Shown here piece by piece: positions 55,855 to 64,000 of a stretch of 64,000 nucleotides of DNA. Made by a program: the position numbers and the translations under genes. Source of the stretch: Gordonia hankookensis (GTDB taxonomy: Bacteria; Actinomycetota; Actinomycetes; Mycobacteriales; Mycobacteriaceae). The DNA is taken from positions 1,488,001-1,552,000 of the forward strand of contig NZ_JACWMS010000001.1 of the NCBI RefSeq assembly GCF_014673215.1. Reading direction: 5' to 3'. The notes beneath the pieces are model-generated. The model saw only the letters and a program-made list of their open reading frames with translations. It had not been told where the DNA came from and made no database searches. Each line of letters opens with the position of its first letter. Position 1 is the stretch's first letter.

Positions 55855-57287
55855 ACGCCCCACGCCCGGTCACCCGGGTCGACACCGATCCCGTCCACGC
55901 CACCCTCGATCACGGACTGCACCAATTGGCCGCTCTCGGTGGTGATCTCGCCGCACACGCCAACGCGATCGGCACCATCCTGTGGTCTCCGCCGCGGGTC
56001 GTGGTCGTCGGTCGGCTCAAGGCGGGCAAGTCGACACTGGTGAACGCGTTGATCGGCGCACCGGTCGCGGAGACCGCGGCCCTGGAGGCCACCAACGTGG
56101 TCACCGTCTACCAGGACGGTTCGCCGTCGCGCGCCGAGGTGGTCGGGGTGGACGGCGGGCGGCATCCGGTTGCGGTGCACCGCGACCACGCCATCCGACT
56201 TCCGCTGGAGACCCCCGACATCCAGTTCGTGGACAGATGGTTGCCATCGGCGGCACTACGTCAGCTGACCCTCATCGACACCCCGGGGCTGTCGACGCTG
56301 ACGGTGGCCAACGACTCGGCCACCCGCCGGGTGATGATCGACGGTTTCGAGCAGACGCGTACCGCCTCGATCGACGCCGACGCCGCGGTCTTCCTGTTCG
56401 ATGCCGCACCCCGCTCCGATGAGATCGACTTCCTCTCGCAGTTGCCGTTCACGCCACTCAACATGCTGGGCGTGTTGTCTCGGGCGGACTCCTTCGGCGA
56501 GGGCGCGCTGGGGCGGGTCGACCCGTTGACCCACGCCGCCCGGCACGCCACGAGGATGGCAGATCAGTTGTCCGACACAGTGAGTGCGGTGGTGCCGATC
56601 TCCGGCCTGATGGCCCAGACCAGCCACACCGGGATGCTCACCGAGCAGATGGCCGATGCACTTGCGCGGCTGCAGGGGATGGCACCGCTCGATGTGGTGC
56701 GCACCTTCGACAACGACGACGCCGACGGCGTGCTGCCCCTGCCGGTGCGGGAAAACCTGCTCGGACTGCTCGGCGAATACGGCGTGCTCAACGGACGGCA
56801 GATCGCCGCGGGCGGAGCCGCCGCCCTCAACGCGTGGTTGACCGAGCGGTCTGGCGTCGGCGGGCTGCATCAGGCACTGAACGCATCCACCACCCGGTTC
56901 GCGATCCTGCACCGCGCCCATCGCATCCTCGCGCGTCTCGATCAGCTCGCGTTCACCCATCCGGCCCGAGACCACATCCGGTCGCTGACCATGCAGCTGC
57001 GGTCGGCGCCTGCGCTCCACCTGGTGTCGGTACTCGAGGATTACCAACGCATGCTGCGCACCGATCCGCAGGCCCCGGTCACCGAGGAACTGCACACCAT
57101 CCTCGTTGCCACGTCCCCTGCCGGACGCGTCGGATTACCGGATCGGGCACCCGCGCATGCGATATCCGCCGAAGCCCGACGACGACTCGCGACAGCACAA
57201 CAACGTTCCCTGGCCACCAGTTCGGCAGCCGAGGACGCTGCCATCGTCACCCTCATCCGAACCTACACACCGCTGACCCACACGTGA
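55851..57287 (+). CDS. iniC: Dynamin-like GTPase, IniC-like
   Basis: 478 residues from a GTG in the GTGA overlap with iniA. G1 GRLKAGKS (Lys60), G3 DTPG (Asp143), and G4 degenerate to SRAD. The stalk is helical, and no strong membrane paddle is seen, as in IniC. It is shorter than the IniA-like partner. Translationally coupled on both sides: its own stop overlaps the Hsp70-like gene's GTG at 57284-57287. Probable role: heteromeric membrane remodelling with the IniA-like protein. Confidence 0.85.
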   Translation: MNAPRPVTRVDTDPVHATLDHGLHQLAALGGDLAAHANAIGTILWSPPRVVVVGRLKAGKSTLVNALIGAPVAETAALEATNVVTVYQDGSPSRAEVVGVDGGRHPVAVHRDHAIRLPLETPDIQFVDRWLPSAALRQLTLIDTPGLSTLTVANDSATRRVMIDGFEQTRTASIDADAAVFLFDAAPRSDEIDFLSQLPFTPLNMLGVLSRADSFGEGALGRVDPLTHAARHATRMADQLSDTVSAVVPISGLMAQTSHTGMLTEQMADALARLQGMAPLDVVRTFDNDDADGVLPLPVRENLLGLLGEYGVLNGRQIAAGGAAALNAWLTERSGVGGLHQALNASTTRFAILHRAHRILARLDQLAFTHPARDHIRSLTMQLRSAPALHLVSVLEDYQRMLRTDPQAPVTEELHTILVATSPAGRVGLPDRAPAHAISAEARRRLATAQQRSLATSSAAEDAAIVTLIRTYTPLTHT

Positions 57288-59218
57288 CCAGCCACCCGAA
57301 ACCGCAGAGGACACAGGACACTTCGCACATGTCACCCACCACATGGACCCTGGCCATCGACTTCGGAACATCCAATTCCGCTGCCGCGCACTCGGGTGCG
57401 ACCAGTGGCGGTATCGAGACGCTGTCGCTGACGCATACCAGCAATCTCATGCCGTCAGCGGTCTACGTCGGCGCACCGGACCGCATCACGGTCGGCGACG
57501 CCGCGGTCGACCAGGCCCAACAGAATCCCGCCGGCTTCGTGGCCTCCCCGAAGAGGCTGATCGGCAGTGGCCCGATGTGCACCGTCAACGGGTACACCTT
57601 CCCGACCTACGTCCTCGTGGCGGCGGTGGTGGGCACGATCCTGCAGCGGGGCAAGGCCGCCCACGCCGGCATGCCGCCCGCCCAGGTGGTGATCACGCAC
57701 CCGGAGGCGTGGGCACAGCAGCAGATCCGCGTCCTGATCGACGGCGCCGCCCAGGCCGGTATCGACCCGGCCCGTATCACCACCATCTCCGAGCCGCGCG
57801 CGGCGGCGGCACACTACTCGCGCTCGCACGCAATGCAGCCGGGCGCCCGCATCGCCGTCTTCGACTTCGGCGGCGGCACACTGGACATCGCCGTCCTGAC
57901 GGTCACCAACGAGAATGCCTTCGGGGTGGTGGCCGCCCGCGGCAACAACGGTCTGGGCGGCAAGAACCTCGACGCGCTCGTCCAGCGTTGGGTGGAGCAG
58001 CGACTCTCCGACCGCGATGAGAATCTGGTCACCTATCTGCGGCGGCAGGCACCGCTCGACGTCGTCCAGAGCCTGCAGGACTCGATCCGGCGCGCCAAGG
58101 AGCTGCTGTCGGAGGCACCGTCGGCGACCATCACCGTGCCGGCGCCCGCCGGTCGCCAGACCCTGCAGATCACCCGCGACGAGTTCGACGAGCTGATCAC
58201 GCCCGCCGTGGACCAGGCGATGCAGTTGACGAGGGCAACGCTGCTCGATGCCGGGATCACTCATCCGGAACAACTGACCGCCCTGTATCTGACCGGCGGG
58301 TCGTCGCGGATTCCGCTGGTCCAGCAACGGCTCGGCGAACTCGGCCCCGTTGCCACCCTCGATGACCCGAAAACAGTTGTCGCCCAAGGCGCGTTGGTGA
58401 CCGCACTGGCCGAGAACGCGCCGAACACCAACGAGCGCGCCACCGTCGTCCCCCGCGCAGGCGACCTCATGCCGTCGTGGCACGCACAGCCGCCCGGCCA
58501 GACATCGCAACGCCCGGAAACAGTGCCAGACGGTCAGCAGTACGGCCGGCCTCCATATGTGGTGCCCGAGTTCTCCGGACCCGATGCGGCGGCCACCGGC
58601 ACCGGCCGACGGTGGGGACGCATCGGCGCGATCGCCGTGGCGGTCGTCGCCGTCGTCGGCATCGTTGCCGGGACCATCGCACTGATGTCACGTGACAACG
58701 GCGGCGGGGACGACCCCGGTCAGTCCGGACAGACCGCTGCGGCTGCCACCGCGACGGGTGAGACCGGCGCCGACGGCGGCATGATCATGACCGACGCGAC
58801 CCAGTTGATGAGCACTCTGCCCGGTCCGCTGCGCGAGGCCACCACGAACTGCCGAAAGGTCGGTTTCACCAAGAACGACGCGGTGCGCATGCAATGCAAC
58901 TTCGCCGAAGACGGCGAACTGGCAGATCTCAAGGGCACCGACACGCTGTCCTATTTCATGACCTTCGAGGTCGACGAGAGCGAGGCGAAGGCCAAGATCG
59001 TGGGTATCCGCAACGGCACCTACAGCCAGGGCAAGGGAACGCTCGTCGAGGACGCGGACCGGCTCTCCGCCGCGGACATCGACCTCGCCTCGACCGTGTC
59101 CACCGATTACAACATCGACTACGCCAGCACCGCCTCGAGCCTCGTCATCACGGTCTTCGGCATCGGTTCGGTCGACGAGGGCAAGACGTTCCTGACGCGA
59201 TCCGGACTGATCTCCTGA
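57284..59218 (+). CDS. Membrane-anchored Hsp70/actin-fold ATPase with outer domain
   Basis: 644 residues from the coupled GTG (an ATG at 57329 gives 629). The Hsp70 ATPase domain (about 22-390) has phosphate-1 LAIDFGTSNSAAA, phosphate-2 VFDFGGGTLDIAV (Asp194) and adenosine motif LTGGSSRIPLVQQRL. There is no DnaK substrate-binding domain. Instead a Pro/Gln linker leads to one membrane helix (about 445-467) and a Gly/Thr linker, then an outer domain of about 160 residues with two Cys (TTNCRKVGF, RMQCNFAEDG). ATP state inside could thus be linked to an envelope domain. Coupled to iniC, so it should work with the dynamins. Confidence 0.85.
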   Translation: MTSHPKPQRTQDTSHMSPTTWTLAIDFGTSNSAAAHSGATSGGIETLSLTHTSNLMPSAVYVGAPDRITVGDAAVDQAQQNPAGFVASPKRLIGSGPMCTVNGYTFPTYVLVAAVVGTILQRGKAAHAGMPPAQVVITHPEAWAQQQIRVLIDGAAQAGIDPARITTISEPRAAAAHYSRSHAMQPGARIAVFDFGGGTLDIAVLTVTNENAFGVVAARGNNGLGGKNLDALVQRWVEQRLSDRDENLVTYLRRQAPLDVVQSLQDSIRRAKELLSEAPSATITVPAPAGRQTLQITRDEFDELITPAVDQAMQLTRATLLDAGITHPEQLTALYLTGGSSRIPLVQQRLGELGPVATLDDPKTVVAQGALVTALAENAPNTNERATVVPRAGDLMPSWHAQPPGQTSQRPETVPDGQQYGRPPYVVPEFSGPDAAATGTGRRWGRIGAIAVAVVAVVGIVAGTIALMSRDNGGGDDPGQSGQTAAAATATGETGADGGMIMTDATQLMSTLPGPLREATTNCRKVGFTKNDAVRMQCNFAEDGELADLKGTDTLSYFMTFEVDESEAKAKIVGIRNGTYSQGKGTLVEDADRLSAADIDLASTVSTDYNIDYASTASSLVITVFGIGSVDEGKTFLTRSGLIS

Positions 59219-59306
59219 CGCCGGGAACATTCTCGCCGGGCCGCCGCATCCAATCCCTGACAACAGCACAACAGCTTCGTTCACCGAACTCAGGAAGGCG
59301 GACCCC

Positions 59307-60149
59307 ATGTCCGACAGCACACAGACCAGCACCGCCACCCCGGATGTCGCCGAGAACCCGGTGATCAGCCCCGACGCCCCGTACGATGCTTCCGCGCCGG
59401 AGAACACGAGCTCCACGAGCGCCACTGCCCCGACACCACCGACCACACCGGCGGATCCGGATACGCACGCGACCTCAGGCGGCGAGGCCGGTGTGAAGTC
59501 GGCCGTCGACACCGACGGCGACGGCAGCCCCGACGTCGTGCACGCCACCGACGCATCAGGCACCGACATCAACGCCTACCTCGACGACCACGGCAACGTG
59601 ATGCTCGTGGAGGCCGACACCGACGGCAACGGCACCTTCGACACGCTGGTCCACGCCGGCCAGGACGGCAGCACCATCGTCGAGGTCGACTCGGACGACG
59701 ACGGGCAGGCCGACACGATCGCGACCCTCGACGCGAACGGACAACTGCGCCAGGTCGACACTCTCGATCACGGACATGTCGTCAGCTCGACGATCGACGT
59801 CGACGGCGACGGCACCCCCGATGTGCAACTGGTGGACACCGACCACGACGGCGGGTTCGACGCGACGATCCTCGACGTCGACAACGACGGCAAAGCCGAC
59901 ACCGTCCTGCGCGACACCGATGGAGACGGGCAGGCCGACACGATGGGGCACATCAACGGCGGGGTAGACGACTCAGCGGTGCCGGACAACTCAGCAGCGC
60001 CGGACGACTCCGCAGTGCCGGACGACTCAGCCATGCCCGACGACGACCCGTCGGCCCCGGACGACGACCCGTCAGTGCCCGACACCGACGCGGGCGGCTA
60101 CGACGATCACTCGGCACACGACTCGCACGACATCCCCGACGCGATCTGA
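59307..60149 (+). CDS. Acidic DxDxDG-repeat protein (putative Ca2+-binding)
   Basis: 280 residues, strongly acidic. Residues about 65-220 carry repeated loops of the form DxDGDGxxD: VDTDGDGSPDVV, ADTDGNGTFDTL, VDSDDDGQADTI, VDGDGTPDVQ, TDHDGGFDAT, VDNDGKADTV and DTDGDGQADTM. These match calcium-loop patterns of thrombospondin-3/dockerin type. A 5-residue tandem repeat SA[VAM]PD[DN] (about 225-255) follows. No signal peptide or membrane helix was seen, which is odd for such repeats. It lies 88 bases after the Hsp70-like gene with AGGAAGG upstream, within the dynamin cluster. Confidence 0.8.
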   Translation: MSDSTQTSTATPDVAENPVISPDAPYDASAPENTSSTSATAPTPPTTPADPDTHATSGGEAGVKSAVDTDGDGSPDVVHATDASGTDINAYLDDHGNVMLVEADTDGNGTFDTLVHAGQDGSTIVEVDSDDDGQADTIATLDANGQLRQVDTLDHGHVVSSTIDVDGDGTPDVQLVDTDHDGGFDATILDVDNDGKADTVLRDTDGDGQADTMGHINGGVDDSAVPDNSAAPDDSAVPDDSAMPDDDPSAPDDDPSVPDTDAGGYDDHSAHDSHDIPDAI

Positions 60150-60209
60150 CCACGCCGCAGGCGACCTGTCACCACCGAGCCCGGTCCCCGGGCGGCTCAC
60201 TCCCCTCAC

Positions 60210-60240
60210 GGCGGGGGCGGCGACCTCATGTCGCCGCCCC
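60210..60240 (+). terminator. Hairpin between the repeat protein and the FHA-ABC gene
   Basis: Perfect 13-bp GC arms (CGGGGGCGGCGAC and its complement) with a CTCAT loop, 61 bases after the repeat-protein stop. It is either a terminator or a partial attenuator before the exporter gene on the same strand. Confidence 0.75.
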
Positions 60241-60319
60241 CGTCGGTGTTTCACCTCGAACATCGACCCCGTCGGCAGAACGGAAGCGGACCCGTGACGA
60301 ACGTGATGATCCCGGCAGT

Positions 60320-62665
60320 GTGTCCGTGGACGGAGCCCTTCATCCGCTCGGCTCCGCACCGCGCCTCACCGTCGGCCGCCACGTCGACAACGACATCGTG
60401 GTCGACCACCCGCTGGTGAGCGACCATCATCTGCGCATCGAGTGGCGTGGCCACGAGTGGTTTCTCGCCGCGGCCGACGCCGGTGCCCCGATGTTCGCCG
60501 CCGGCGGGCCCGTCACGGAGATGGCGGTCACCGGTACCGCCCAGATCCATCTCGGCAGTCCGGGGCGCGGTCCCGTGCTGGTCGTCGCACTCGCCGGCGA
60601 CCAGCACGGACCCCACACCACCGGCCGCGCCTCCCTCGACGGCCCGGTCGGCATCGGGCTCCCGACGCCCGGGCCGTCCCCGATGCCACGCTCGCTCCGC
60701 GGCGCACCTCACCTGAGGCCCATGCACCAGAACCTCGACGGCGGGACCGTGCTGGCACTGCGCGACGGCGTGTGCACCATCGGGCGCACCCCCGGCAACG
60801 ACCTGGTCGTCGACGACATGCTCGTCTCCCGCAGGCACGCCCAGATCACCACGGACCGCGACGGGATCCGGCTCGTCGATCTCGGCGGCATCAACGGCAC
60901 CCATGTCAACGGTCACCGTGTCGGCGGCGCAATGCTGCACGACGGGGACGTCGTGACCATCGGCAACAGTGACTTCCTGGTGTCCGGACGCGCACTGGTC
61001 AGAGGCCACGCGCCCGACGCCGTCGAGACCGGGCTGCACGTGCACGGCGTGAGCCTGGTGGTCGACGGGGACAAACACCTGCTCCGCGACGTCGAGTTCA
61101 GCGCGGCGCCCGGCACATTGACCGCGGTGATCGGTCCGTCGGGGGCAGGCAAATCCACGGTGTCGAAGGTCGCTGCCGGGCTCGGGACCCCGTCCACCGG
61201 GTATGTCACCTTCGAGGGCCGTGACGTCCACGCCGACTACGACTCGCTGCGCACCCGTATCGGCATGGTCCCGCAGCAAGACGTCCTGCACCACAAGCTC
61301 ACCCTCCGGCAGGCACTGCGCTACGCCGCGGAACTGCGACTGCCGCCGGACATCTCCACCACCGACCGTGACGCGGTGATCACCGGAGTGCTCGGCGAAC
61401 TACAGTTGCTCGAGCACCTGGACACCCGAGTCGACAAGCTGTCCGGCGGACAACGCAAGCGTGCGTCGGTGGCGATGGAACTGCTCACCGGTCCGTCGTT
61501 GCTGATCCTCGACGAACCGACGTCCGGATTGGACCCGGCGCTCGACCGGCAGGTGATGGCCACGCTGCGGCGCCTCGCCGACGCCGGCCGGGTGGTGGTC
61601 GTGGTCACCCATTCGCTGACCCACCTGTCGATGTGCGACCAGGTCCTGCTGCTCGCACCGGGCGGCAAGACCGCGTTCTGCGGTGCCCCCGACCAGGTGG
61701 ACGCGGCGATGGGCACCGGCGACTGGGCGGAGATCTTCGCGTTCGTCGCCGCCCATCCCGACGCGGCCCACGAGCGACACCGGCGTACCCGGCCGCCGTC
61801 ACCCGCGGTTCGGCCGCGCAGGCCGTCCGGCCCGTCGATGTCGACGCCACATCACGATCCGGTCCGGCAGGCCGCCACCATCGCCCGTCGCCAGATCCGC
61901 CTCATCCTCGCCGACACCGGCTATCTCGTGTTCCTCGCGGTGATGCCGATCGTGCTCGGGCTGCTGACCCTGGTCATCCCGGGGTCGAGCGGCTTCGCGA
62001 TCAATCGAGCACCCGACACCGCGGGCGAGGCCTTGCAGATCCTGGTGATCCTCACCGTCGGGGCCACCTTCATGGGCACCGCGTTGACCGTGCGCGACCT
62101 GGTCGCCGAACACGACATCTACCACCGGGAGCGCGCCGTCGGACTGCAACCCGGCGCCTACCTGACGGCGAAGATCGTCGTGTTCGGTGCGGCCGCAGTC
62201 GTCCAGACGTCGGTGATGGTCGCGATCACCTACGCAGGCAAAGGTGTCCCGGCCGGCGGGGTGCTGATACCGGCGGCGCTCGAACTCTTCGGCGCCGTCG
62301 CCGTCCTCGCGTGTGTCAGCGCTCTGGTCGGGCTGGCCATCTCCGCTTCGGCGCGTTCCGTCGAGCAGACGATGCCGCCGATGGTCATCGCCGTCATCTC
62401 ACAGCTGGTGTTCTGCGGCGGCCTGTTCCGGTTGACCACGCCGGGGCTGCAACAACTGTCGTGGCTGTTCCCGTCGTACTGGGGTTACGCGGTGTCCGCG
62501 TCGTCGGTGGACCTCAACGCGATCTCACCGCTGGCACCCCAGACCGCCGACGCCCAGTTGTGGGAGCCATCGCTCTCGACCGTCGTGCTCGGATACAGCG
62601 CCCTGCTGTTGACCGCGACGATCCTGATCGGCGTCACCGCGTCGAGACTCCGCCTCCGCCGTTGA
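60320..62665 (+). CDS. Double-FHA ABC exporter fusion (Rv1747-like)
   Basis: 781 residues from a GTG. FHA domain 1 (about 1-85: LTVGRHVDNDIVVDHPLVSDHH) and FHA domain 2 (about 140-225: CTIGRTPGNDLVVDD, SRRHAQI, INGTHVNGH). Then an ABC ATPase with Walker A GPSGAGKST (Lys278), signature LSGGQRKR (about 374) and Walker B LLILDEPTSGLD. Then an ABC2-type permease of six helices (about 535-780). Same order as mycobacterial Rv1747, whose FHA domains bind phosphothreonines made by PknF and which is linked to export of phosphatidylinositol mannosides. The second FHA has the Arg/Ser/Asn phospho-binding set. Last gene of the dynamin cluster. It should be switched by a Ser/Thr kinase encoded elsewhere. 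Confidence 0.88.
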   Translation: MSVDGALHPLGSAPRLTVGRHVDNDIVVDHPLVSDHHLRIEWRGHEWFLAAADAGAPMFAAGGPVTEMAVTGTAQIHLGSPGRGPVLVVALAGDQHGPHTTGRASLDGPVGIGLPTPGPSPMPRSLRGAPHLRPMHQNLDGGTVLALRDGVCTIGRTPGNDLVVDDMLVSRRHAQITTDRDGIRLVDLGGINGTHVNGHRVGGAMLHDGDVVTIGNSDFLVSGRALVRGHAPDAVETGLHVHGVSLVVDGDKHLLRDVEFSAAPGTLTAVIGPSGAGKSTVSKVAAGLGTPSTGYVTFEGRDVHADYDSLRTRIGMVPQQDVLHHKLTLRQALRYAAELRLPPDISTTDRDAVITGVLGELQLLEHLDTRVDKLSGGQRKRASVAMELLTGPSLLILDEPTSGLDPALDRQVMATLRRLADAGRVVVVVTHSLTHLSMCDQVLLLAPGGKTAFCGAPDQVDAAMGTGDWAEIFAFVAAHPDAAHERHRRTRPPSPAVRPRRPSGPSMSTPHHDPVRQAATIARRQIRLILADTGYLVFLAVMPIVLGLLTLVIPGSSGFAINRAPDTAGEALQILVILTVGATFMGTALTVRDLVAEHDIYHRERAVGLQPGAYLTAKIVVFGAAAVVQTSVMVAITYAGKGVPAGGVLIPAALELFGAVAVLACVSALVGLAISASARSVEQTMPPMVIAVISQLVFCGGLFRLTTPGLQQLSWLFPSYWGYAVSASSVDLNAISPLAPQTADAQLWEPSLSTVVLGYSALLLTATILIGVTASRLRLRR

Positions 62666-62796
62666 CCGTCGTTATGCGACCGTGACCGACGTCGCGATCG
62701 CGTTGCACACCGCGCCCGGTGGCGGCGGGCCGTCCGCGTTCGCACCTAGCGTCGAACCATGACCGCGACCCCACCGTCACACGCACGGACAGACCG

Positions 62797-63885
62797 ATGA
62801 GAGTGCTGGTCACCGGTGCCACCGGATATGTCGGCTCACGTCTGGTGTGTGCGCTGGTCGACCGTGGCGACGACGTCGTCGTGACCAGCCGCCGACCGGA
62901 CTCGCTGCGACGTTTCGGCTGGTTCGGCCGCGTCACGGCGATTGCCATGGACGCCGACGAGAGCGCATCGGCGCACGATGCGGTCGCGGGCGCCGGCGAC
63001 ATCGATGCGCTCTACTTCCTGGTCCACGGGATCGGTCAGCAGGACTTCGACGAAGCCGACACGCGCGCCGCGCACAATGTCGCGGTCGCGGCACGCGCGG
63101 CGAACGTGCCCCGGATCGTCTACCTCGGCGGCTTCGTACCCGACTGTGACCACGACGACCTGTCCAGGCATCTGCGCAGTCGCGCCGAGGTAGGCGCCGC
63201 CCTCGACATCCCCGGCGGCCCCGATCTGGTGTGGTTACGAGCCGCGGTGATCCTCGGCGCAGGCTCCACGTCGTTCGAGATCATCCGATACGTGGCCGAC
63301 CGGCTCGCGGTGATCCCGCAACCGGGCTGGGTCGACAACCCGATGGACCCGATCTCGGTCCGCGATGTCATCCACTACCTGGTCGAGGTCGTCGACCCGA
63401 CCTTCCCTGCAGGGGCCTACGACATCGCAGGCCCCGACGTCGGCGCACGGTACGAGTCGGTCCTGTCGGAGTACCTCCGCGCCATCCGGCAGCCCCGTCT
63501 CCGACTGCCGGTGCCCTTCGTGAACTCGCATCTCGCCGGCCGGGTGACCGGCATGCTGGTCCCGGTGCCGAGTTCGTTGACCGCCGATCTCGTCGCCTCG
63601 CTGAGCCAGCCGATGACTGCTTCCGAGCACTCCATCCGTGCCCTGGTACCGGAACCGCCGAACGGACTGATCCCGATGCGGGAGGCCATCGAATCAGCCG
63701 TACACACCACCTCACCCCGCTCGGTGTGCGCGCTGGCCGATCCCCACCACCTCGCCGACACCGACCCGGGATGGGCAGGCGGCGACCTGATGAGGATCCG
63801 GCGTGCGGTCTCCGGCGGGATCGGTTGGATCGTCGGCTTCACGACGCGTCGGGTGCGAGGCGTGGTATCCCTGCTGTCAGGATGA
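62797..63885 (+). CDS. NAD(P)-binding SDR-type protein (NmrA/epimerase-like)
   Basis: 362 residues. Rossmann motif MRVLVTGATGYVGSRLVCAL, then DIDALYFLVHGIGQQDF, VPRIVYLGGF and LRAAVILGAGSTSFEIIRY, an atypical/extended SDR pattern related to NAD(P)H-binding YLGG proteins. The C-terminal third contains a probable helix and an Arg-rich segment. It starts 131 bases after the exporter gene and overlaps the next gene by ATGA. No substrate is evident. Confidence 0.8.
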   Translation: MRVLVTGATGYVGSRLVCALVDRGDDVVVTSRRPDSLRRFGWFGRVTAIAMDADESASAHDAVAGAGDIDALYFLVHGIGQQDFDEADTRAAHNVAVAARAANVPRIVYLGGFVPDCDHDDLSRHLRSRAEVGAALDIPGGPDLVWLRAAVILGAGSTSFEIIRYVADRLAVIPQPGWVDNPMDPISVRDVIHYLVEVVDPTFPAGAYDIAGPDVGARYESVLSEYLRAIRQPRLRLPVPFVNSHLAGRVTGMLVPVPSSLTADLVASLSQPMTASEHSIRALVPEPPNGLIPMREAIESAVHTTSPRSVCALADPHHLADTDPGWAGGDLMRIRRAVSGGIGWIVGFTTRRVRGVVSLLSG

Positions 63886-64000
63886 CTGTCACTCTCGACG
63901 ACCTCAGGCGACGACTCAGCGCACCGGCACCGGCCACCCGATTCGACGATCCGGCGACACTGACCCGCCGACGACGGGTGGTCGCGATCTTCCTCGTCCT
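63882..64000 (+). CDS. Unidentified protein, probably membrane, 3' truncated by window
   Basis: The ATG overlaps the SDR stop (ATGA at 63882-63885). The first 39 residues are visible: a polar start MTVTLDDLRRRLSAPAPATR, then an arginine cluster followed by the beginning of a hydrophobic segment (VVAIFLV). Positive-inside topology suggests the first membrane helix of an integral membrane protein. Too little is visible for a family; a CPBP-type membrane protease is one possibility. Confidence 0.5.
   Translation, partial: MTVTLDDLRRRLSAPAPATRFDDPATLTRRRRVVAIFLV

Overview
The window looks like a chromosomal segment of a high-GC mycolic-acid actinobacterium (Mycobacteriales/Corynebacteriales). 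The best guess is Gordonia or a close relative. The support is GC-rich codon use with GTG/TTG starts, LGFP cell-wall repeats, the dynamin pair IniA/IniC, an Rv1747-like FHA-ABC exporter, a DUF7373-type lipoprotein, a 13E12-type HNH protein, mycothiol-dependent DinB-fold and F420-type PPOX proteins, and a HAIR/SigH-type clpB promoter. No tRNA, rRNA, CRISPR array, phage or insertion sequence was seen. Genus assignment is inference.

Layout. (1) 1-11438 is a catabolic region. A + strand operon holds an FAD/Fe-S oxidoreductase (partial), a semialdehyde dehydrogenase, a DoeA-like M24 hydrolase, an aminotransferase and an M20 deacylase. It converges on a - strand operon of amidase, DUF3830 protein, GntR regulator and MHS transporter. 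A maleate-isomerase/EutA-like gene is divergent from the amidase. The gene set parallels ectoine degradation (hydrolase, deacetylase, transaminase, semialdehyde dehydrogenase), but the substrate is unproven. A perfect palindrome between amidase and isomerase recurs 10 kb away, upstream of a second isomerase paralogue. (2) 11401-19541 is a complete kdpFABCDE potassium system, preceded by a 30-residue membrane micropeptide. (3) 19690-26900 holds a long hairpin and G-rich tract, the second isomerase with a frameshifted PPOX gene, a small MerR-promoter-like operon, tag, fused dihydroxyacetone kinase, and a TetR/MFS efflux pair. (4) 26914-43527 is housekeeping and accessory: clpB, a CoA ligase and thioesterase, MarR and its DinB-fold target, an LGFP protein, BenE, a DUF222/HNH protein, a cupin, NDH-2, an SDR/Rrf2 pair, an ArsR/SRPBCC pair, a UBP zinc finger and a membrane acyltransferase. 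(5) 43524-46932 is an organosulfur-scavenging operon (SfnB-like, SsuD-like and two flavin reductases). It is followed by an FNT channel, a siderophore-interacting protein, a PPOX, a DJ-1/PfpI protein and SseA.

(6) 51231-62665 is the most distinctive region. It starts with an Asp/His-rich protein followed by an ECF sigma factor and a 33-residue peptide, then a divergent lipoprotein. Next come five co-directional genes: IniA-like dynamin, IniC-like dynamin, an Hsp70/actin-fold ATPase with one membrane helix and an outer domain, a DxDxDG-repeat acidic protein, and a double-FHA ABC exporter fusion. The first three are translationally coupled. This suggests an envelope-remodelling or export machine, possibly stress-controlled by the sigma factor. 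The window ends with an NAD(P)-binding SDR and the start of a coupled, probably membrane, protein.

No gene-free stretch exceeds about 300 bases. The longest are 19542-19822 (kdp promoter, hairpin, G-rich tract), 37123-37413 (one candidate 57-residue ORF), 53774-54015 (divergent promoter region upstream of iniA) and 46933-47162 (divergent promoters, nothing specific recognised).
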